From Cellulophaga sp. BC115SP (lineage in GTDB: Bacteria > Bacteroidota > Bacteroidia > Cytophagales > Spirosomataceae), in the NCBI RefSeq assembly GCF_009905545.1, contig NZ_JAAALB010000047.1, positions 1 through 44,561 on the forward strand: a stretch of 44,561 bases of DNA, in the 5' to 3' direction. The translations under genes were made by a program, and so were the position numbers. The number at the start of each line of letters is the position of its first letter. Within the stretch, counting starts at the first letter, position 1. Below the pieces are notes generated by a model. The model was not told the DNA's origin and ran no database searches. It saw only the letters and a program-made list of their open reading frames with translations. Shown piece by piece: positions 1 through 9,397 of this stretch.

Positions 1-6
1 TAAAAT

Positions 7-38
7 AAAAAATCCACCCGTATTTGAGTGGATTTTTT
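7..38. terminator. Intrinsic terminator at left edge
   Basis: The inverted repeat AATCCAC (11-17) / GTGGATT (28-34) encloses a 10-base loop and is flanked by an A run (7-10) and a T run (33-38). The A and T runs extend the stem and would let it work in both directions. It lies beyond the terminator of the receptor gene, so it may belong to a gene left of the window or be a second terminator for the minus-strand receptor. Confidence 0.65.
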
Positions 39-98
39 GTAGGCCTTCGCAGGAAAAAGTAATTTTCAAGGGAAGCCTATTTAACCCTACTGCAAATA

Positions 99-128
99 AA
101 AATCCCGCCCTTGTGAGGCGGGATTTTT
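99..128 (-). terminator. Terminator of the TonB-dependent receptor gene
   Basis: A GC-rich 9-bp stem, AATCCCGCC (101-109) / GGCGGGATT (117-125), has a 7-base loop. Read on the minus strand it lies about 30 bases after the stop codon at 155-157 and is followed by a T-rich run (the A run at 97-102). This is a standard intrinsic terminator. The T run on the plus side suggests it could also stop transcription entering from the left. Confidence 0.8.
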
Positions 129-154
129 TGTGTGTTAAGTCGTCAAATATTCTA

Positions 155-3100
155 CTATTCGAAGATATAACGAATACCGAATTGTGCTTGCCATACGTTG
201 TTTACGTTGATACTCTTAACAAATGAGTCACGCAACAAAATAGTTTGGTTAGCTCCAGTAGCATCTTGTACTACTTGAGTACCTAATGTATAAGTTACAG
301 AACCGTCTGTAGCAACAGTTGCTCTCAATGGGTTCAAGTTAGTAGCAACCCAACCTACACCCCATTTGTTATCAATTAAGTTACCTACGTTCAAGATATC
401 AGCACGCAAACGGATGATGTTTTTCTTATTTTTACCAGTTTTTACATAGAAATCTTGTTCAACTGTAAAGTCAAAACGAGTCAACCAAGGAGAGTATCCA
501 CCGTTACGTTCAGCATACTGACCACGACGAGTTTTCAAGTAGTCGTTACCTTCGATGAATGCATCAAATGCAGCTGCTTGCTCAGCACCAGTATAAACAC
601 GACCACTGATTGTTTGGTTAACAAAGTTCAAATCCGAACCTTTGTTTGGAACAAAGATCAAGTCATTGATTTGACCATCGTTGTTGAAGTCGTTACCAAA
701 TGTATAAGATTGTCTAAATCCACTGTTAGATACCATACCTAAAGTAAACATTGTAGAACCACCCATTTTACCACCGTAGTTCAAACGGTAGTTTACATAA
801 CCTACAATACGGTGACGCAAATCGTTATCAGAGTAAGCAGCAGTTAAGTAGTTTTGACCAGCAACTGTAGGAATGTTAGCTTGAACAGTTGAACCAACTG
901 ATTGAAGGTCTTTTGCAACTGCATAAGTATAACCCAACATACCACCGAAACCATCTGTAGTTGGTTTTTCTAATTTAGCAGTAAATGAGTAAGACTCACC
1001 TTTGTCTGTATTAGAAAGAACAAAAACGTTAGTAGTAGCACTGTTGATAAATCTTGTACCAGTGAATCTGTCACGAGTATCAACACCTGTGAATTTGGTA
1101 GTAGGAGCATTCAAGTTAGCATCGATATAACGCAATGCGTTGATATTCTTGTTATAGATAGCTTCAACTGTACCAATCAAACCTAATGGTAATTTCTGGT
1201 CAATCGCGATGTTTGACTTCCAAATCATTGGGTTTTCCAAATCTTCTTTAGAAGCATTTACTACATAAGCAGGCAATTTAGTAATATCTGTAGTAGTCGG
1301 CTTGTAAATGCTAGGGTCCAAAGTAAATGGATATTTCAATCTGTCAGCAGCTGTTGTAGGGCTAATCAAAGCAGTGTTTACACCGTTATTACCCAATTGG
1401 TTTGAAACCAATACTTGAGGAATACGAGAAACGAAGATACCTGTACCACCACGAATTTGAGTAGTTTTATCACCTTTAACATCGTAGTTAAATCCGATAC
1501 GTGGAGAAACTAACAATTTTGCAGTTGGGAATGCACCAGTGTTTACTTTCAAGTTAGCACCGTTCTCATCTTTGTAAGTCAAACCAGCAACAACAGGGTT
1601 GTAGAATGAAGCTGAAGTTGAGTTATCATAGCTGAAAATATCGAAACGCACACCACCTGTCAATTTCAAACGATCGTTAACTTGGAATTCGTCTTGTACG
1701 TATGCAGAATAAGTAGAAATCTTCAAAGTTTGAAGTGGCTCTTCTCCGTTAGGCAACAATGAATATCTGTAGTTGAAACGAGCGATAGGCACAGGAGATG
1801 TAGTCAAGTTTGGATTAGCTTTGTAAGCTAAAGCAGCAGTTTTGAAATCATCAATTGAGTTATATACCCAAACACCGTTTGAAGATGGGAAGAATACGTT
1901 ATTTGATGTGAAGTATTCGTAAGCAAGACCTAATGTCAATGTGTGGTTACCCGCATAATAAGACAAGTTGTTTGTTAAATTCAAAGTAGAATAGTTCAAC
2001 TTGTTATTTGGCGTAAATGGATCCATACCTAAAGAAGTATAAGTAGAACCATCTTTCAAGATGTCAATTGTTGGAAACAAACTTTGTTGAACACGGTCTT
2101 CAGTTTGTTTGTTGTAAGTTGCAATAAAGTTGTTAGCAAACTTGCTATTGAACGTAGAGTTTAATTCAGCAACAATTGAACGAGTGTTATCTTGAATTAC
2201 ATAACCAGTGTTTTGCATCGATAATGCAAGAGCAGAGTTAGTTCTGTTACCATTACCAGCAGTGTTACTTGAGTTTGAGTTACTGATGATAGAACCAGAT
2301 TGAGAATCATGGTGAGAGTAACGAACAGACAATTTGTGGTTGTTGTTGATGTTATAATCCAAACGAATCAATGCTTTTGCAGAAGTTACATCGTTGTTGA
2401 AGTTATCGATGGCACCTCCATCCCAACCGAAGTTGGTTTTCATAAAGCTACTCAAATCTTGCAAATCAGCAGCTGTAACACGTGATACGTTACCAGTAGC
2501 TCCAGCACGGTTTGCTGACCAGCTCAATGCAGGCGTTGAACTTTTGAAGTTTTCGTAGTTAGCGAAGAAGAACAATTTATCTTTAATGATTGGACCACCA
2601 ACTCTGAAACCTGTAGTTTTCTCATCAATATTTACAGTCGGTAAATCTCTACCATCAGCTTTTTTACCTACAAGATTGCTACCTCTAAAAATATGGTATG
2701 CAGAACCAGTAAATTCGTTAGTACCTGAGCGAGTTACTGCGTTGATACCAGCACCAGCAAAACCAGATTGACGAACGTCAAATGGAGCGATGTTTACTTG
2801 TACTTGCTCGATAGCATCTAAAGATACAGCCGTTGTACCTGTACGACCACCCGCTTGTGAAGAGCTACCTAAACCAAATCCGTTGTTGAATACAGAACCG
2901 TCAATAGTAAAGTTGTTGAAGCGGCTATCTTGACCACCAAAAGAACGACCATTACTGTAAGCATTGTATTTAGTAATATCATCGATTGTACGACCAATGG
3001 TAGGCAAACTGTTAATAGCACCAGTACCAAAGGTTGCAGCTGCACCTGTACGACCAGAACTAAATACATCTGAACGAGAAGTTTTTACAACTACTTCATC

Positions 3101-3472
3101 CAATTGCTTTCCACCATCTTCATCCATTGTGAAGCTGGCGTTAGTTGCAGTACCGAGAGTTGTAAATAAGTTTTCTCTTACTTGTTCTTTGTAACCTACA
3201 AATGTTACTTTAATTGTAAAAGGACCGCCAACACGTACCCCTGGAAGAGTATAGCGACCTGATGCGTTTGTTGATACACCATAGCGTGTACCAGAAGGGG
3301 TGTGTACAGCAATTACACTTGCTCCAGGAAGTGCTTCACCTTTCTTATCAGTAACAATACCAGAAATTGATGAAGATGTAACCTGTGCAAAAACCTGTAC
3401 ACTTGAAATAGTAGCAGCAATCGCAAAAAGCAATGTCAAAACTACGTTAGTGGTAAAGATTCTTTTCAACAT
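155..3472 (-). CDS. TonB-dependent outer-membrane receptor, Oar/CarboxypepD_reg type
   Basis: This 1105-residue protein is predicted to sit in the outer membrane and import a substrate using TonB energy. Residues 1-29 are a Sec signal peptide ending VFAQ. A carboxypeptidase-regulatory-like domain (about 35-115) follows, with the typical [17 protein letters not shown] start. Next come a plug region (about 120-245, with [13 protein letters not shown] and [17 protein letters not shown]) and a long beta-barrel ending in ...FGIRYIFE with a C-terminal aromatic strand. The plug and barrel wording is closer to Oar-like receptors than to SusC. No SusD partner follows, because the next gene is divergent. 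The substrate cannot be read from the sequence. The gene is monocistronic, with its own terminator at 99-128. Confidence 0.93.
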   Translation of the reverse strand: MLKRIFTTNVVLTLLFAIAATISSVQVFAQVTSSSISGIVTDKKGEALPGASVIAVHTPSGTRYGVSTNASGRYTLPGVRVGGPFTIKVTFVGYKEQVRENLFTTLGTATNASFTMDEDGGKQLDEVVVKTSRSDVFSSGRTGAAATFGTGAINSLPTIGRTIDDITKYNAYSNGRSFGGQDSRFNNFTIDGSVFNNGFGLGSSSQAGGRTGTTAVSLDAIEQVQVNIAPFDVRQSGFAGAGINAVTRSGTNEFTGSAYHIFRGSNLVGKKADGRDLPTVNIDEKTTGFRVGGPIIKDKLFFFANYENFKSSTPALSWSANRAGATGNVSRVTAADLQDLSSFMKTNFGWDGGAIDNFNNDVTSAKALIRLDYNINNNHKLSVRYSHHDSQSGSIISNSNSSNTAGNGNRTNSALALSMQNTGYVIQDNTRSIVAELNSTFNSKFANNFIATYNKQTEDRVQQSLFPTIDILKDGSTYTSLGMDPFTPNNKLNYSTLNLTNNLSYYAGNHTLTLGLAYEYFTSNNVFFPSSNGVWVYNSIDDFKTAALAYKANPNLTTSPVPIARFNYRYSLLPNGEEPLQTLKISTYSAYVQDEFQVNDRLKLTGGVRFDIFSYDNSTSASFYNPVVAGLTYKDENGANLKVNTGAFPTAKLLVSPRIGFNYDVKGDKTTQIRGGTGIFVSRIPQVLVSNQLGNNGVNTALISPTTAADRLKYPFTLDPSIYKPTTTDITKLPAYVVNASKEDLENPMIWKSNIAIDQKLPLGLIGTVEAIYNKNINALRYIDANLNAPTTKFTGVDTRDRFTGTRFINSATTNVFVLSNTDKGESYSFTAKLEKPTTDGFGGMLGYTYAVAKDLQSVGSTVQANIPTVAGQNYLTAAYSDNDLRHRIVGYVNYRLNYGGKMGGSTMFTLGMVSNSGFRQSYTFGNDFNNDGQINDLIFVPNKGSDLNFVNQTISGRVYTGAEQAAAFDAFIEGNDYLKTRRGQYAERNGGYSPWLTRFDFTVEQDFYVKTGKNKKNIIRLRADILNVGNLIDNKWGVGWVATNLNPLRATVATDGSVTYTLGTQVVQDATGANQTILLRDSFVKSINVNNVWQAQFGIRYIFE

Positions 3473-3873
3473 AGTGAATTTGGAATTTAGTTAGAAACTG
3501 AATGGATGATTTGGCTACAAAATAACAACAAAAAATTAGTAACAACAAAATTCGAAAATTAACTGAATGTAAATTTCCTTACTGTAAGATACTGATTTAT
3601 AAGTTTCGGCCATCAGACCTCTTAAAATAATACTAATTTTTATACAAACAGTTTAACTAAAGGAATTCTAAAGCAAGTAGATTTTGTTAATCTATAAGAT
3701 TAGTATTTTTTAAAGATTCTTTAAAATTGATGTATATACCTATATTTCATGATAAAGGTTTTAAATTTGCTACTAGTCAAGTCAATTTTAAAGATGACCT
3801 AATCTAAATTTTATTTCATTTTCTACGGCTTCCTAAATCTTTTCAACAAACCCTTTTAAAAATCTTTTGAGGA
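3473..3873. other. Divergent intergenic region, receptor / GDPD
   Basis: This AT-rich 401-bp region must hold the promoters of both flanking genes. A TAAATTTG box at 3762-3769 fits the Bacteroidota -7 consensus TAnnTTTG for the plus strand, about 105 bases before the GDPD gene, but no TTG lies at the expected -33 spacing. No consensus box is visible for the receptor. An imperfect inverted repeat is described separately (3621-3715). I see no gene here. Confidence 0.5.
3621..3715. repeat. Imperfect inverted repeat upstream of the receptor gene
   Basis: The left arm at 3621-3645 contains AATACTAAT and the right arm at 3691-3715 contains ATTAGTATT. The arms match over roughly 25 bases with a few mismatches, around a 45-base spacer. 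It lies 150-240 bases upstream of the receptor start on the minus strand, so it could be a regulatory stem-loop or a pair of operators. Function is not known. Confidence 0.45.
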
Positions 3874-4710
3874 ATGAATACTGCTCGAAATTTTATTTTC
3901 CTGATTACTTCCATTATACTACTATTTAGTAGCATAAAAAGTTTTACACAGAATCTCAAAATCTGTGGACATCGTGGAGGATTTTATCAAAATATTCCTG
4001 AAAATAGTCCCACACTTTTTAACCATACTTATAAAAATACCAGTTCCTCCCCTATTATTCTTGAGTTAGACATTCGAGAAAGCCTCAATGGTTCTCTATT
4101 TATCTTGCACGATACAAGTCTCGAGAGAACAACAACGGCAACAGGACTCCTCAAAACATCTAGTGACTCGTTACTTTCAAAAACTTTTTTAAAAAATAGT
4201 CAAGGTGATATTACAAAAATACCTATCCCCACCTTCGATGAGATGTTGGTTTGGCTCAAAAATCATCCAAACGCATGGCTAATGCTCGATGTAAAAGGTG
4301 GCTTATGGAAAAAAGTGTACGATGCTGTACACCAATACAAACTCGAGGCGAGAGTACTTTTTCTTACTTTCAAACCCGAAGATACCAAGGAGGTTTTTCA
4401 ACTTTCACCTACTACACATATATCTGCATTAATTAGAAATGAAGATGATTGGAACAGTATCCAAGCTTTTCAGCCTAATTTCAAACAGCTAATTGCCTAT
4501 GTCAATCCTCAAACTCCTATATCCCTTATTTCGGCACTAAAAGCTAAAGGTATTCGGCTTATGGCTGATTGTAGCGAAAACGCTAAGAATCACCCTAGTC
4601 CTTTTGAGCCTTCATTTTATCTAAATTTAGCTCAAACTATGCAATTAGATATAATGATTACTGATTACCCTGTCGAGGTAAGTCGTATCTTTGCAGAAAA
4701 AAACAAATAA
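3874..4710 (+). CDS. Exported glycerophosphodiester phosphodiesterase family protein
   Basis: The 278-residue protein matches the GDPD TIM-barrel family, which hydrolyses glycerophosphodiesters (deacylated phospholipids) to glycerol-3-phosphate and an alcohol. The catalytic signature is complete: GHRGG at 32-36, ENS at 43-45, ELDIRES at 64-70 (metal ligands E64 and D66), HDTSLERTT at 79-87 and DVKG at 139-142. Residues 1-25 form an N-terminal hydrophobic signal, so it is exported to the periplasm. The ATG start follows a short GAGGA. The downstream hydrolase gene is 77 bp away on the same strand and may be co-transcribed. The exact substrate is not known. Confidence 0.88.
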   Translation: MNTARNFIFLITSIILLFSSIKSFTQNLKICGHRGGFYQNIPENSPTLFNHTYKNTSSSPIILELDIRESLNGSLFILHDTSLERTTTATGLLKTSSDSLLSKTFLKNSQGDITKIPIPTFDEMLVWLKNHPNAWLMLDVKGGLWKKVYDAVHQYKLEARVLFLTFKPEDTKEVFQLSPTTHISALIRNEDDWNSIQAFQPNFKQLIAYVNPQTPISLISALKAKGIRLMADCSENAKNHPSPFEPSFYLNLAQTMQLDIMITDYPVEVSRIFAEKNK

Positions 4711-4787
4711 CATTCCTTCTTAGATTTTAGCAGATAAACGCTTTTTATTTGGAATGTACATTTAGTAGACAGCTCTCATATTCAAAA

Positions 4788-5558
4788 ATGAAACTATATT
4801 ATAGAAAAGCTGGCGAAACTGGCCAAGCAATTATTATTCTTCATGGTATTTTTGGTTCGTCAGACAACTGGCTTACCATCGGAAAAGTTTTGGCCGATAC
4901 ATATCAGGTATATATGGTCGACCAGCGTAATCATGGTCAGTCACCAAGAAGTGACGAGTTCAATTACGAAGTAATGTCTGCCGACTTAAAAGAATTTATC
5001 GACGATCACCAAATCGAGAATCCAGTAATTATCGGTCACTCAATGGGTGGAAAAACTGTTATGCAGTTTGCGCTCAATTATCCAGATTCATTTTCAAAAA
5101 TGATGGTAGTTGATATTGCACCCAAATTTTATCCAGTTCATCACCACATGATTTTGCAAGGGCTTGCCGCTGTTGATCTCCCGAATCTTACAAGCCGCAC
5201 CGAAGCCAACGAGATATTAAAACGCTTTGAGGAAAAAGAAGGAGTTCGTCAGTTTTTGATTAAAAACCTTTGGAGAAATCCAGAAAAAGGAAATCAATTT
5301 GATTGGCGTATTAATGTCCCTGTTATCACCAAGAATATCGATGTTGTTGGACATGAATTAAATAACGAGCACGTGGTAGACCAGCCTGCATTATTTGTTC
5401 GTGGCTCCGAATCACACTATATCCAACCAGAAGATGAACGTCGTATTTGGGAAATTTTCCCCAATTATGAGTTAGTTACGGTAGAGGGTGCTGGTCACTG
5501 GATACAGGCCGACAATCCACAAGAATTTATCAGAATCACCAGAGAATTTGTACAATAG
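4788..5558 (+). CDS. Alpha/beta-hydrolase, YbfF/ABHD11-like esterase
   Basis: This 256-residue cytoplasmic alpha/beta-hydrolase has the oxyanion region LHGIFGSSDNW (18-28), the DQRNHGQS turn (45-52), the nucleophile elbow GHSMGG (83-88, Ser85) and a late GAGHW carrying the catalytic His. This set resembles the YbfF/ABHD11 esterase group, which acts on short acyl esters. I start at ATG 4788. A longer reading from TTG 4749 adds 13 residues that do not resemble the family. It ends 7 bp before the next gene, so the two are almost certainly in one operon. The physiological substrate is unknown. Confidence 0.86.
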   Translation: MKLYYRKAGETGQAIIILHGIFGSSDNWLTIGKVLADTYQVYMVDQRNHGQSPRSDEFNYEVMSADLKEFIDDHQIENPVIIGHSMGGKTVMQFALNYPDSFSKMMVVDIAPKFYPVHHHMILQGLAAVDLPNLTSRTEANEILKRFEEKEGVRQFLIKNLWRNPEKGNQFDWRINVPVITKNIDVVGHELNNEHVVDQPALFVRGSESHYIQPEDERRIWEIFPNYELVTVEGAGHWIQADNPQEFIRITREFVQ

Positions 5559-5565
5559 CGAGTAT

Positions 5566-6261
5566 ATGACCTTATATCTTATTCCAACTACGCTGGCACC
5601 CAATACCGCTCAGCAGGTATTGGCACCACAAATATTGGAGGTAGTCAAACAAACAAATTATTATTTTGTAGAAAATATCAGAACAGCTCGTAGATGTATT
5701 AGCGAACTCAAACTAAGTAAAGTCATTGATGAGCTAGTATTTTTCGAATTAGATAAAGATACCACTTCTGATAAAGTTCGTTCTTATTTTAAACAAATTC
5801 CAGCCGATGCCACAATTGGCGTAATGTCCGAGGCAGGCTGTCCTGGCGTAGCCGACCCTGGCGCTGTAGCAGTACAAATAGCACACGAATTAGGAATAAA
5901 AGTATGTCCCTTAGTCGGACCATCCTCTATCCTATTGGGCTTGATGGCATCTGGTTTCTCAGGACAATCTTTTGTCTTTCATGGGTATTTGCCCATTGAT
6001 AAAATTGAAAGACAAAAGGTTTTGAAAAACTTAGAAAAAAGTGCTCAGAAACTCCAAACACAGATATTTATGGAAACACCATTCCGTAATAATCAATTTT
6101 TGGAGGATATTTTACAAACTTGTCAAGGCAATATCAAGCTTTGTATTGCGAGTAATGTAAGTGCTGAGGATGAGTTTATCCAAACCAAAACTATTTCAGA
6201 ATGGAAAAAACAAAAGCCCGATTTGCACAAAAAACCAACCATGTTTTTGATGAGCGCTTGA
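5566..6261 (+). CDS. SAM-dependent methyltransferase, RsmI/tetrapyrrole-methylase fold (short Bacteroidota form)
   Basis: This 231-residue protein belongs to the RsmI (rRNA 2'-O-methyltransferase) branch of the tetrapyrrole methylase fold. The N-terminus MTLYLIPTTLAP is the family's first strand. GVMSEAGCPGVADPGA (residues about 85-100) and VGPSSILLGLMASG (about 119-132) form the SAM pocket, and FMETPFRNN (about 167-175) matches the ETP/YR segment. It is shorter than E. coli RsmI (about 286 residues) and lacks its C-terminal extension, as is usual for the second, short paralogue in Bacteroidota. The ATG lies 7 bp after the hydrolase stop, so they are translationally close. Whether it methylates 16S rRNA cannot be told from the sequence. 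Confidence 0.82.
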   Translation: MTLYLIPTTLAPNTAQQVLAPQILEVVKQTNYYFVENIRTARRCISELKLSKVIDELVFFELDKDTTSDKVRSYFKQIPADATIGVMSEAGCPGVADPGAVAVQIAHELGIKVCPLVGPSSILLGLMASGFSGQSFVFHGYLPIDKIERQKVLKNLEKSAQKLQTQIFMETPFRNNQFLEDILQTCQGNIKLCIASNVSAEDEFIQTKTISEWKKQKPDLHKKPTMFLMSA

Positions 6262-6266
6262 TGGAT

Positions 6267-6456
6267 AGGTAAGTATGAGTGCAAAATAAGATTTAAGTTA
6301 TGTGTTTAGGCACTAGGCAACAGGCACTAGGCTAAGAGTGTTAAAATGTTTTTTAATAACCACAGTCATGCTTTTTTCCAAAGCCCACCGCCGAAAGCCG
6401 ATACCTGAAAGCCTAAAGCACAAAAATTATATTCTATTTTGCGCACTAACTTAGGT
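6267..6456. repeat. Large imperfect inverted repeat (mosaic palindrome E1)
   Basis: This is most of a 287-bp gap behind the methyltransferase gene. The outer left arm (6267-6310, with GTGCAAAATAAGATT and GTGTTTAGGC) matches the reverse complement of the outer right arm (6411-6456, with GCCTAAAGCAC and CTATTTTGCGCACTAACTTA). Inside are shorter TAGGC-type phrases: GGCACTAGGC occurs twice in direct repeat (6309-6332), facing GCCGAAAGCC on the other side. The whole could fold into one long interrupted hairpin. It is non-coding, and I see no transposase. Confidence 0.7.
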
Positions 6457-6513
6457 GTTTATTCAAATCACTGATATACTGTTAACTAATAACTTCGTTT
6501 TACTTAATTTTTA

Positions 6514-6521
6514 TAACTTTG
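6514..6521 (+). promoter_or_regulatory. Bacteroidota -7 promoter box
   Basis: TAACTTTG matches the Bacteroidota primary-sigma -7 consensus TAnnTTTG exactly. It lies 27 bases before the ATG of the metallo-hydrolase gene, giving a leader of about 20 bases. A TTC at 6494-6496 is a poor -33 match at slightly short spacing. This is inferred from consensus only. Confidence 0.5.
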
Positions 6522-6548
6522 TCGATATAGACTTATTCTTACAAGAAA

Positions 6549-7190
6549 ATGATTCAGATAGAAATATTTACATTTAATCCTTTCCAAGAAAACACCTACA
6601 TTTTATGGGATGAAACCAAAGAATGTGTCATCATTGATCCGGGTTGTCACGTGTATGAGGAACGTAAGGCATTGACAGATTTTATTTCAGAGAAAAAGTT
6701 AAAACCAGTCAAGCTACTCAATACACATGCTCATATTGACCATATTTTGGGTAATGCTTTCATCAAAAGAAACTATAACATTAGCTATTTTTTACACGAA
6801 AAAGATCTTCCAGTATTAAACTCAGCACCTGATAGAGCAGCTTTCTGGGGATTTCCTGCCTACGAACATTCTTCAGTAGATGAGTATTTGGAGGAAGGTA
6901 AAGACATAAGCTTTGGAAATAGTACCTTACAGGTTTTCTTTACGCCAGGACACGCGCCTGGGCATGTAGTGTTCTATGCCCAAGAGCAAAACTTTGTGAT
7001 TGGGGGTGATGTATTATTTAAAGGTAGCGTAGGGCGTACTGACTTACCTTTATGTAGCTTCGCAGATTTAGAAAAAAGTATCAAAACAAAACTTTACACC
7101 CTTCCCGACCAAACCGTAGTTTACCCTGGCCATGGATCAAGTACGACAATTGGTTTTGAGAAAAAAAATAATCCATTTGTCAGACTTTAA
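6549..7190 (+). CDS. Metallo-beta-lactamase fold hydrolase, glyoxalase II-like
   Basis: The 213-residue protein has the full two-metal site of the MBL superfamily: THAHIDH at 59-65, PGHAPGHV around 138-145, GGDVLFKGSVGRTD around 157-170 and PGHG near the C-terminus. It is a short, single-domain form similar to YcbL-type glyoxalase II-like thioesterases. The C-terminal substrate-binding helical domain of true GloB is absent. It is cytoplasmic, with no signal peptide. The pssA gene follows after 12 bp, so the two form an operon. A role in S-lactoylglutathione-type thioester hydrolysis is possible but unproven. Confidence 0.88.
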   Translation: MIQIEIFTFNPFQENTYILWDETKECVIIDPGCHVYEERKALTDFISEKKLKPVKLLNTHAHIDHILGNAFIKRNYNISYFLHEKDLPVLNSAPDRAAFWGFPAYEHSSVDEYLEEGKDISFGNSTLQVFFTPGHAPGHVVFYAQEQNFVIGGDVLFKGSVGRTDLPLCSFADLEKSIKTKLYTLPDQTVVYPGHGSSTTIGFEKKNNPFVRL

Positions 7191-7202
7191 GCACAACATA
7201 GC

Positions 7203-7952
7203 ATGTTTTCAATCAAAAATCATATCCCTAATGCTCTCACATGTGGAAATTTACTTTGTGGAATTTTTGGGTTAAATATTGTTCTTTCCACGCCTGATTT
7301 TATTGATCAGCCCGATAAATTAATTTTGCCTTCAATCCTTATTGGTGTGGCATTAGTTTGTGACTGGCTCGATGGTTTTATCGCTCGCTTGGTCAATGCA
7401 CAATCTCCTATCGGTAAAGAGTTAGACTCTTTAGCAGATATGGTAACTTTTGGTGTTTTGCCAGCCTTTATCATGCTCAAATTGATTGAAGGAAGTTGCA
7501 CAACAGGTACTTGTACAGTAGGATTATTTGGTTTTTATAAACCCTATATTGCTTTTGCTCTAGCAGTGTTCTCGGCATTACGATTGGCCAAATTTAATGT
7601 AGATACCCGTCAAAGTCATTCCTTCATTGGAGTGCCTACACCAGCCAATGGTATGGTAGTGGCGTCGTTGCCATTAATTTTGGTGTATCATCCCGAATAC
7701 CGTGAATATGTGCTCAATTACAATGTTTTGATTATTTATTCAATTGTAATGTCGTACTTATTGGTAGCCGAGCTACCGCTCTTTGCCTTGAAATTCAAGA
7801 ACTTTGATTGGAAATCCAATCAGGTTAAATATATCTTTTTAATACTTTCTTTAGCCCTAATTTTGGTCTTCAAGTTTGTTGCAATTCCGTTGGTTATCTT
7901 TATCTATATTTTGATTTCGATTGCTGATAATTTGATGGGAGAGAAAAAGTAA
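7203..7952 (+). CDS. pssA: CDP-diacylglycerol--serine O-phosphatidyltransferase
   Basis: The 249-residue integral membrane protein makes phosphatidylserine from CDP-diacylglycerol and serine, the first step to phosphatidylethanolamine. The CDP-alcohol phosphotransferase signature is intact at about residues 57-84: DWLDGFIAR, then G, then DSLAD, matching DGxxAR-x8-G-x3-D-x3-D. IPNALTCGNLLCGIFG near the N-terminus and six to eight hydrophobic segments fit bacterial type II PssA. It follows the MBL gene by 12 bp and is closed by a strong terminator at 7971-8010. Confidence 0.92.
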   Translation: MFSIKNHIPNALTCGNLLCGIFGLNIVLSTPDFIDQPDKLILPSILIGVALVCDWLDGFIARLVNAQSPIGKELDSLADMVTFGVLPAFIMLKLIEGSCTTGTCTVGLFGFYKPYIAFALAVFSALRLAKFNVDTRQSHSFIGVPTPANGMVVASLPLILVYHPEYREYVLNYNVLIIYSIVMSYLLVAELPLFALKFKNFDWKSNQVKYIFLILSLALILVFKFVAIPLVIFIYILISIADNLMGEKK

Positions 7953-7970
7953 CTATTCCCAAAATCATGA

Positions 7971-8010
7971 AAAGAGCTTCTTTTAAACAAAAGTTTGAAA
8001 GAAGCTCTTT
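7971..8010 (+). terminator. Terminator after pssA
   Basis: A perfect 13-bp stem, AAAGAGCTTCTTT (7971-7983) / AAAGAAGCTCTTT (7998-8010), has a 14-base loop. It starts 18 bases after the pssA stop and is followed by TATATTTT. It closes the MBL-pssA operon and separates it from fabH. Confidence 0.85.
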
Positions 8011-8197
8011 ATATTTTAGGTATGATGGATTTCTAATACTTTTTGTTTAAACAAGCACTACCACTGAAAAAGATAATTTTTTCATACTTTTACACAAAAT
8101 ATTAATAAAAATTGAGAAGATAAGATTTTCGAAATAAGAATACGCTCTTGCTATTTTTCATTCATATCAACAACAAACTAATTCACTTGGCAAAAAT

Positions 8198-9199
8198 ATG
8201 TATTATTCAAAAATTGCTGGACTAGGACATTATGTTCCTGAAAATATCATTTCAAATCAATACCTCGAAAGCATCATGGATACCAACGATGCTTGGATTA
8301 CCGAGCGAACTGGTATTAAAGAACGTCGCTATTTTACTTATGGAAAGGACACTAATGCCTCAATGGCTACCGAAGCCGCTAAAATTGCGATTGAACGAGC
8401 AGGATTGACGCCTCAAGAAATTGATTTTATTGTTTACGCTACAATTACTCCCGACTACTATTTCCCTGGACCAGGCTTTGTATTGCAACGTAATTTGGGT
8501 ATGCAAAACATTGGAGTCCTAGATATTCGTGATCAATGTTCGGGATTTATATATGCGCTTTCAACTGCCGACCAATTTATTCGTTCGGGGATGTATAAAA
8601 ACATTTTGGTCATTGGTGCCGAAATACAATCCACTTTTCTCAATCACTCGACAGAAGGTCGAGGCGTTGCTGTAATTTTTGGAGATGGTGCAGGTGCTGC
8701 GGTAGTACAAGCCACTACCGACTCATCGCATAGAATTCTTTCAACACACTTACACGCCGATGGAACGTATGCCGAAGATTTGTATGTAAAAGACCCTGGC
8801 AGTAGCCGTCCAAAGCGTTTTTATGATGATTTATTCGAAGATAAAAACACTGGAGAAGTGATTATGAATGGAAATATGGTGTTCAAACACGCCGTAGTTC
8901 GTTTTCCAGAAGTAATTAAAGAGGCCTTGGAAAAAAATAATTTATCTCCTGAAGATATTGACCTATTAGTACCACATCAAGCTAATCTTCGTATTTCGGA
9001 ATATGTGCGCCAACAAATGAGCTTGCCAGAAGAAAAAGTGATGAATAATATCCAAAAATATGGTAATACCACCGCAGCATCCATCCCAATTGCTTTAAGT
9101 GAAGCTTGGGAAATGGGTAAAATTAAAGACGGGAACTTGGTATGTCTAGCTGCCTTTGGTAGTGGCTTTACATGGGGTTCTGCTTTAATTAGGTGGTAG
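8198..9199 (+). CDS. fabH: 3-oxoacyl-ACP synthase III family (FabH-type ketosynthase)
   Basis: This 333-residue thiolase-fold enzyme condenses an acyl-CoA with malonyl-ACP to start fatty-acid synthesis. The Cys-His-Asn triad is complete: C114 in RDQCSGF, H260 in PHQANLRI and N290 in YGNTTAASIP. The length and the WITERTGIKERR segment fit FabH. It stands alone, away from the plsX/rpmF genes that often flank the housekeeping fabH, so it may be a paralogue with its own starter preference, for example in branched-chain or pigment (flexirubin-like) lipid synthesis. A near-consensus box TACTTTTA at 8086-8093 may be its -7 element. Confidence 0.9.
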   Translation: MYYSKIAGLGHYVPENIISNQYLESIMDTNDAWITERTGIKERRYFTYGKDTNASMATEAAKIAIERAGLTPQEIDFIVYATITPDYYFPGPGFVLQRNLGMQNIGVLDIRDQCSGFIYALSTADQFIRSGMYKNILVIGAEIQSTFLNHSTEGRGVAVIFGDGAGAAVVQATTDSSHRILSTHLHADGTYAEDLYVKDPGSSRPKRFYDDLFEDKNTGEVIMNGNMVFKHAVVRFPEVIKEALEKNNLSPEDIDLLVPHQANLRISEYVRQQMSLPEEKVMNNIQKYGNTTAASIPIALSEAWEMGKIKDGNLVCLAAFGSGFTWGSALIRW

Positions 9200-9204
9200 T
9201 TATT

Positions 9205-9397
9205 TAATTTGAAGATTAGTTAATTTGAAGACTAATCAATTTGAAGATTTGAAAATGTTTCGTAGATAGAGAATAAGGTCGATAAATAGAGCTAAACAAC
9301 CTCATATTTTTTATCAATCCTTTCAATTATCATTAAATTTCCCAATTAGCACATTTTCAAATCTTCAAATTTTCAAATTAGCACATTTTCAAATTAG
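9205..9397. repeat. Inverted repeat of TTTGAAGATTTG phrases (mosaic palindrome E2)
   Basis: This lies between the convergent fabH and CoA-binding genes. A perfect 20-bp inverted repeat (9238-9257 and 9352-9371, beginning AATTTGAAG and ending CTTCAAATT) is flanked on both outer sides by further copies of ATTTGAA/TTCAAAT phrases, giving arms of about 50 bases around a 94-base centre. The right arm runs into the stop codon of the CoA-binding gene at 9394-9396. It may serve as a two-way terminator. Confidence 0.75.

Noticed and set aside
5488-5565. Extended start of the RsmI-like protein overlapping the hydrolase gene
   Set aside because: The extra 26 residues read through hydrolase coding sequence in another frame. 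The family begins at MTLYLIPTTL, ATG 5566.
9205-9397. Insertion-sequence remnant
   Set aside because: Inverted arms are present, but the centre has no transposase fragment and is only about 94 bases.
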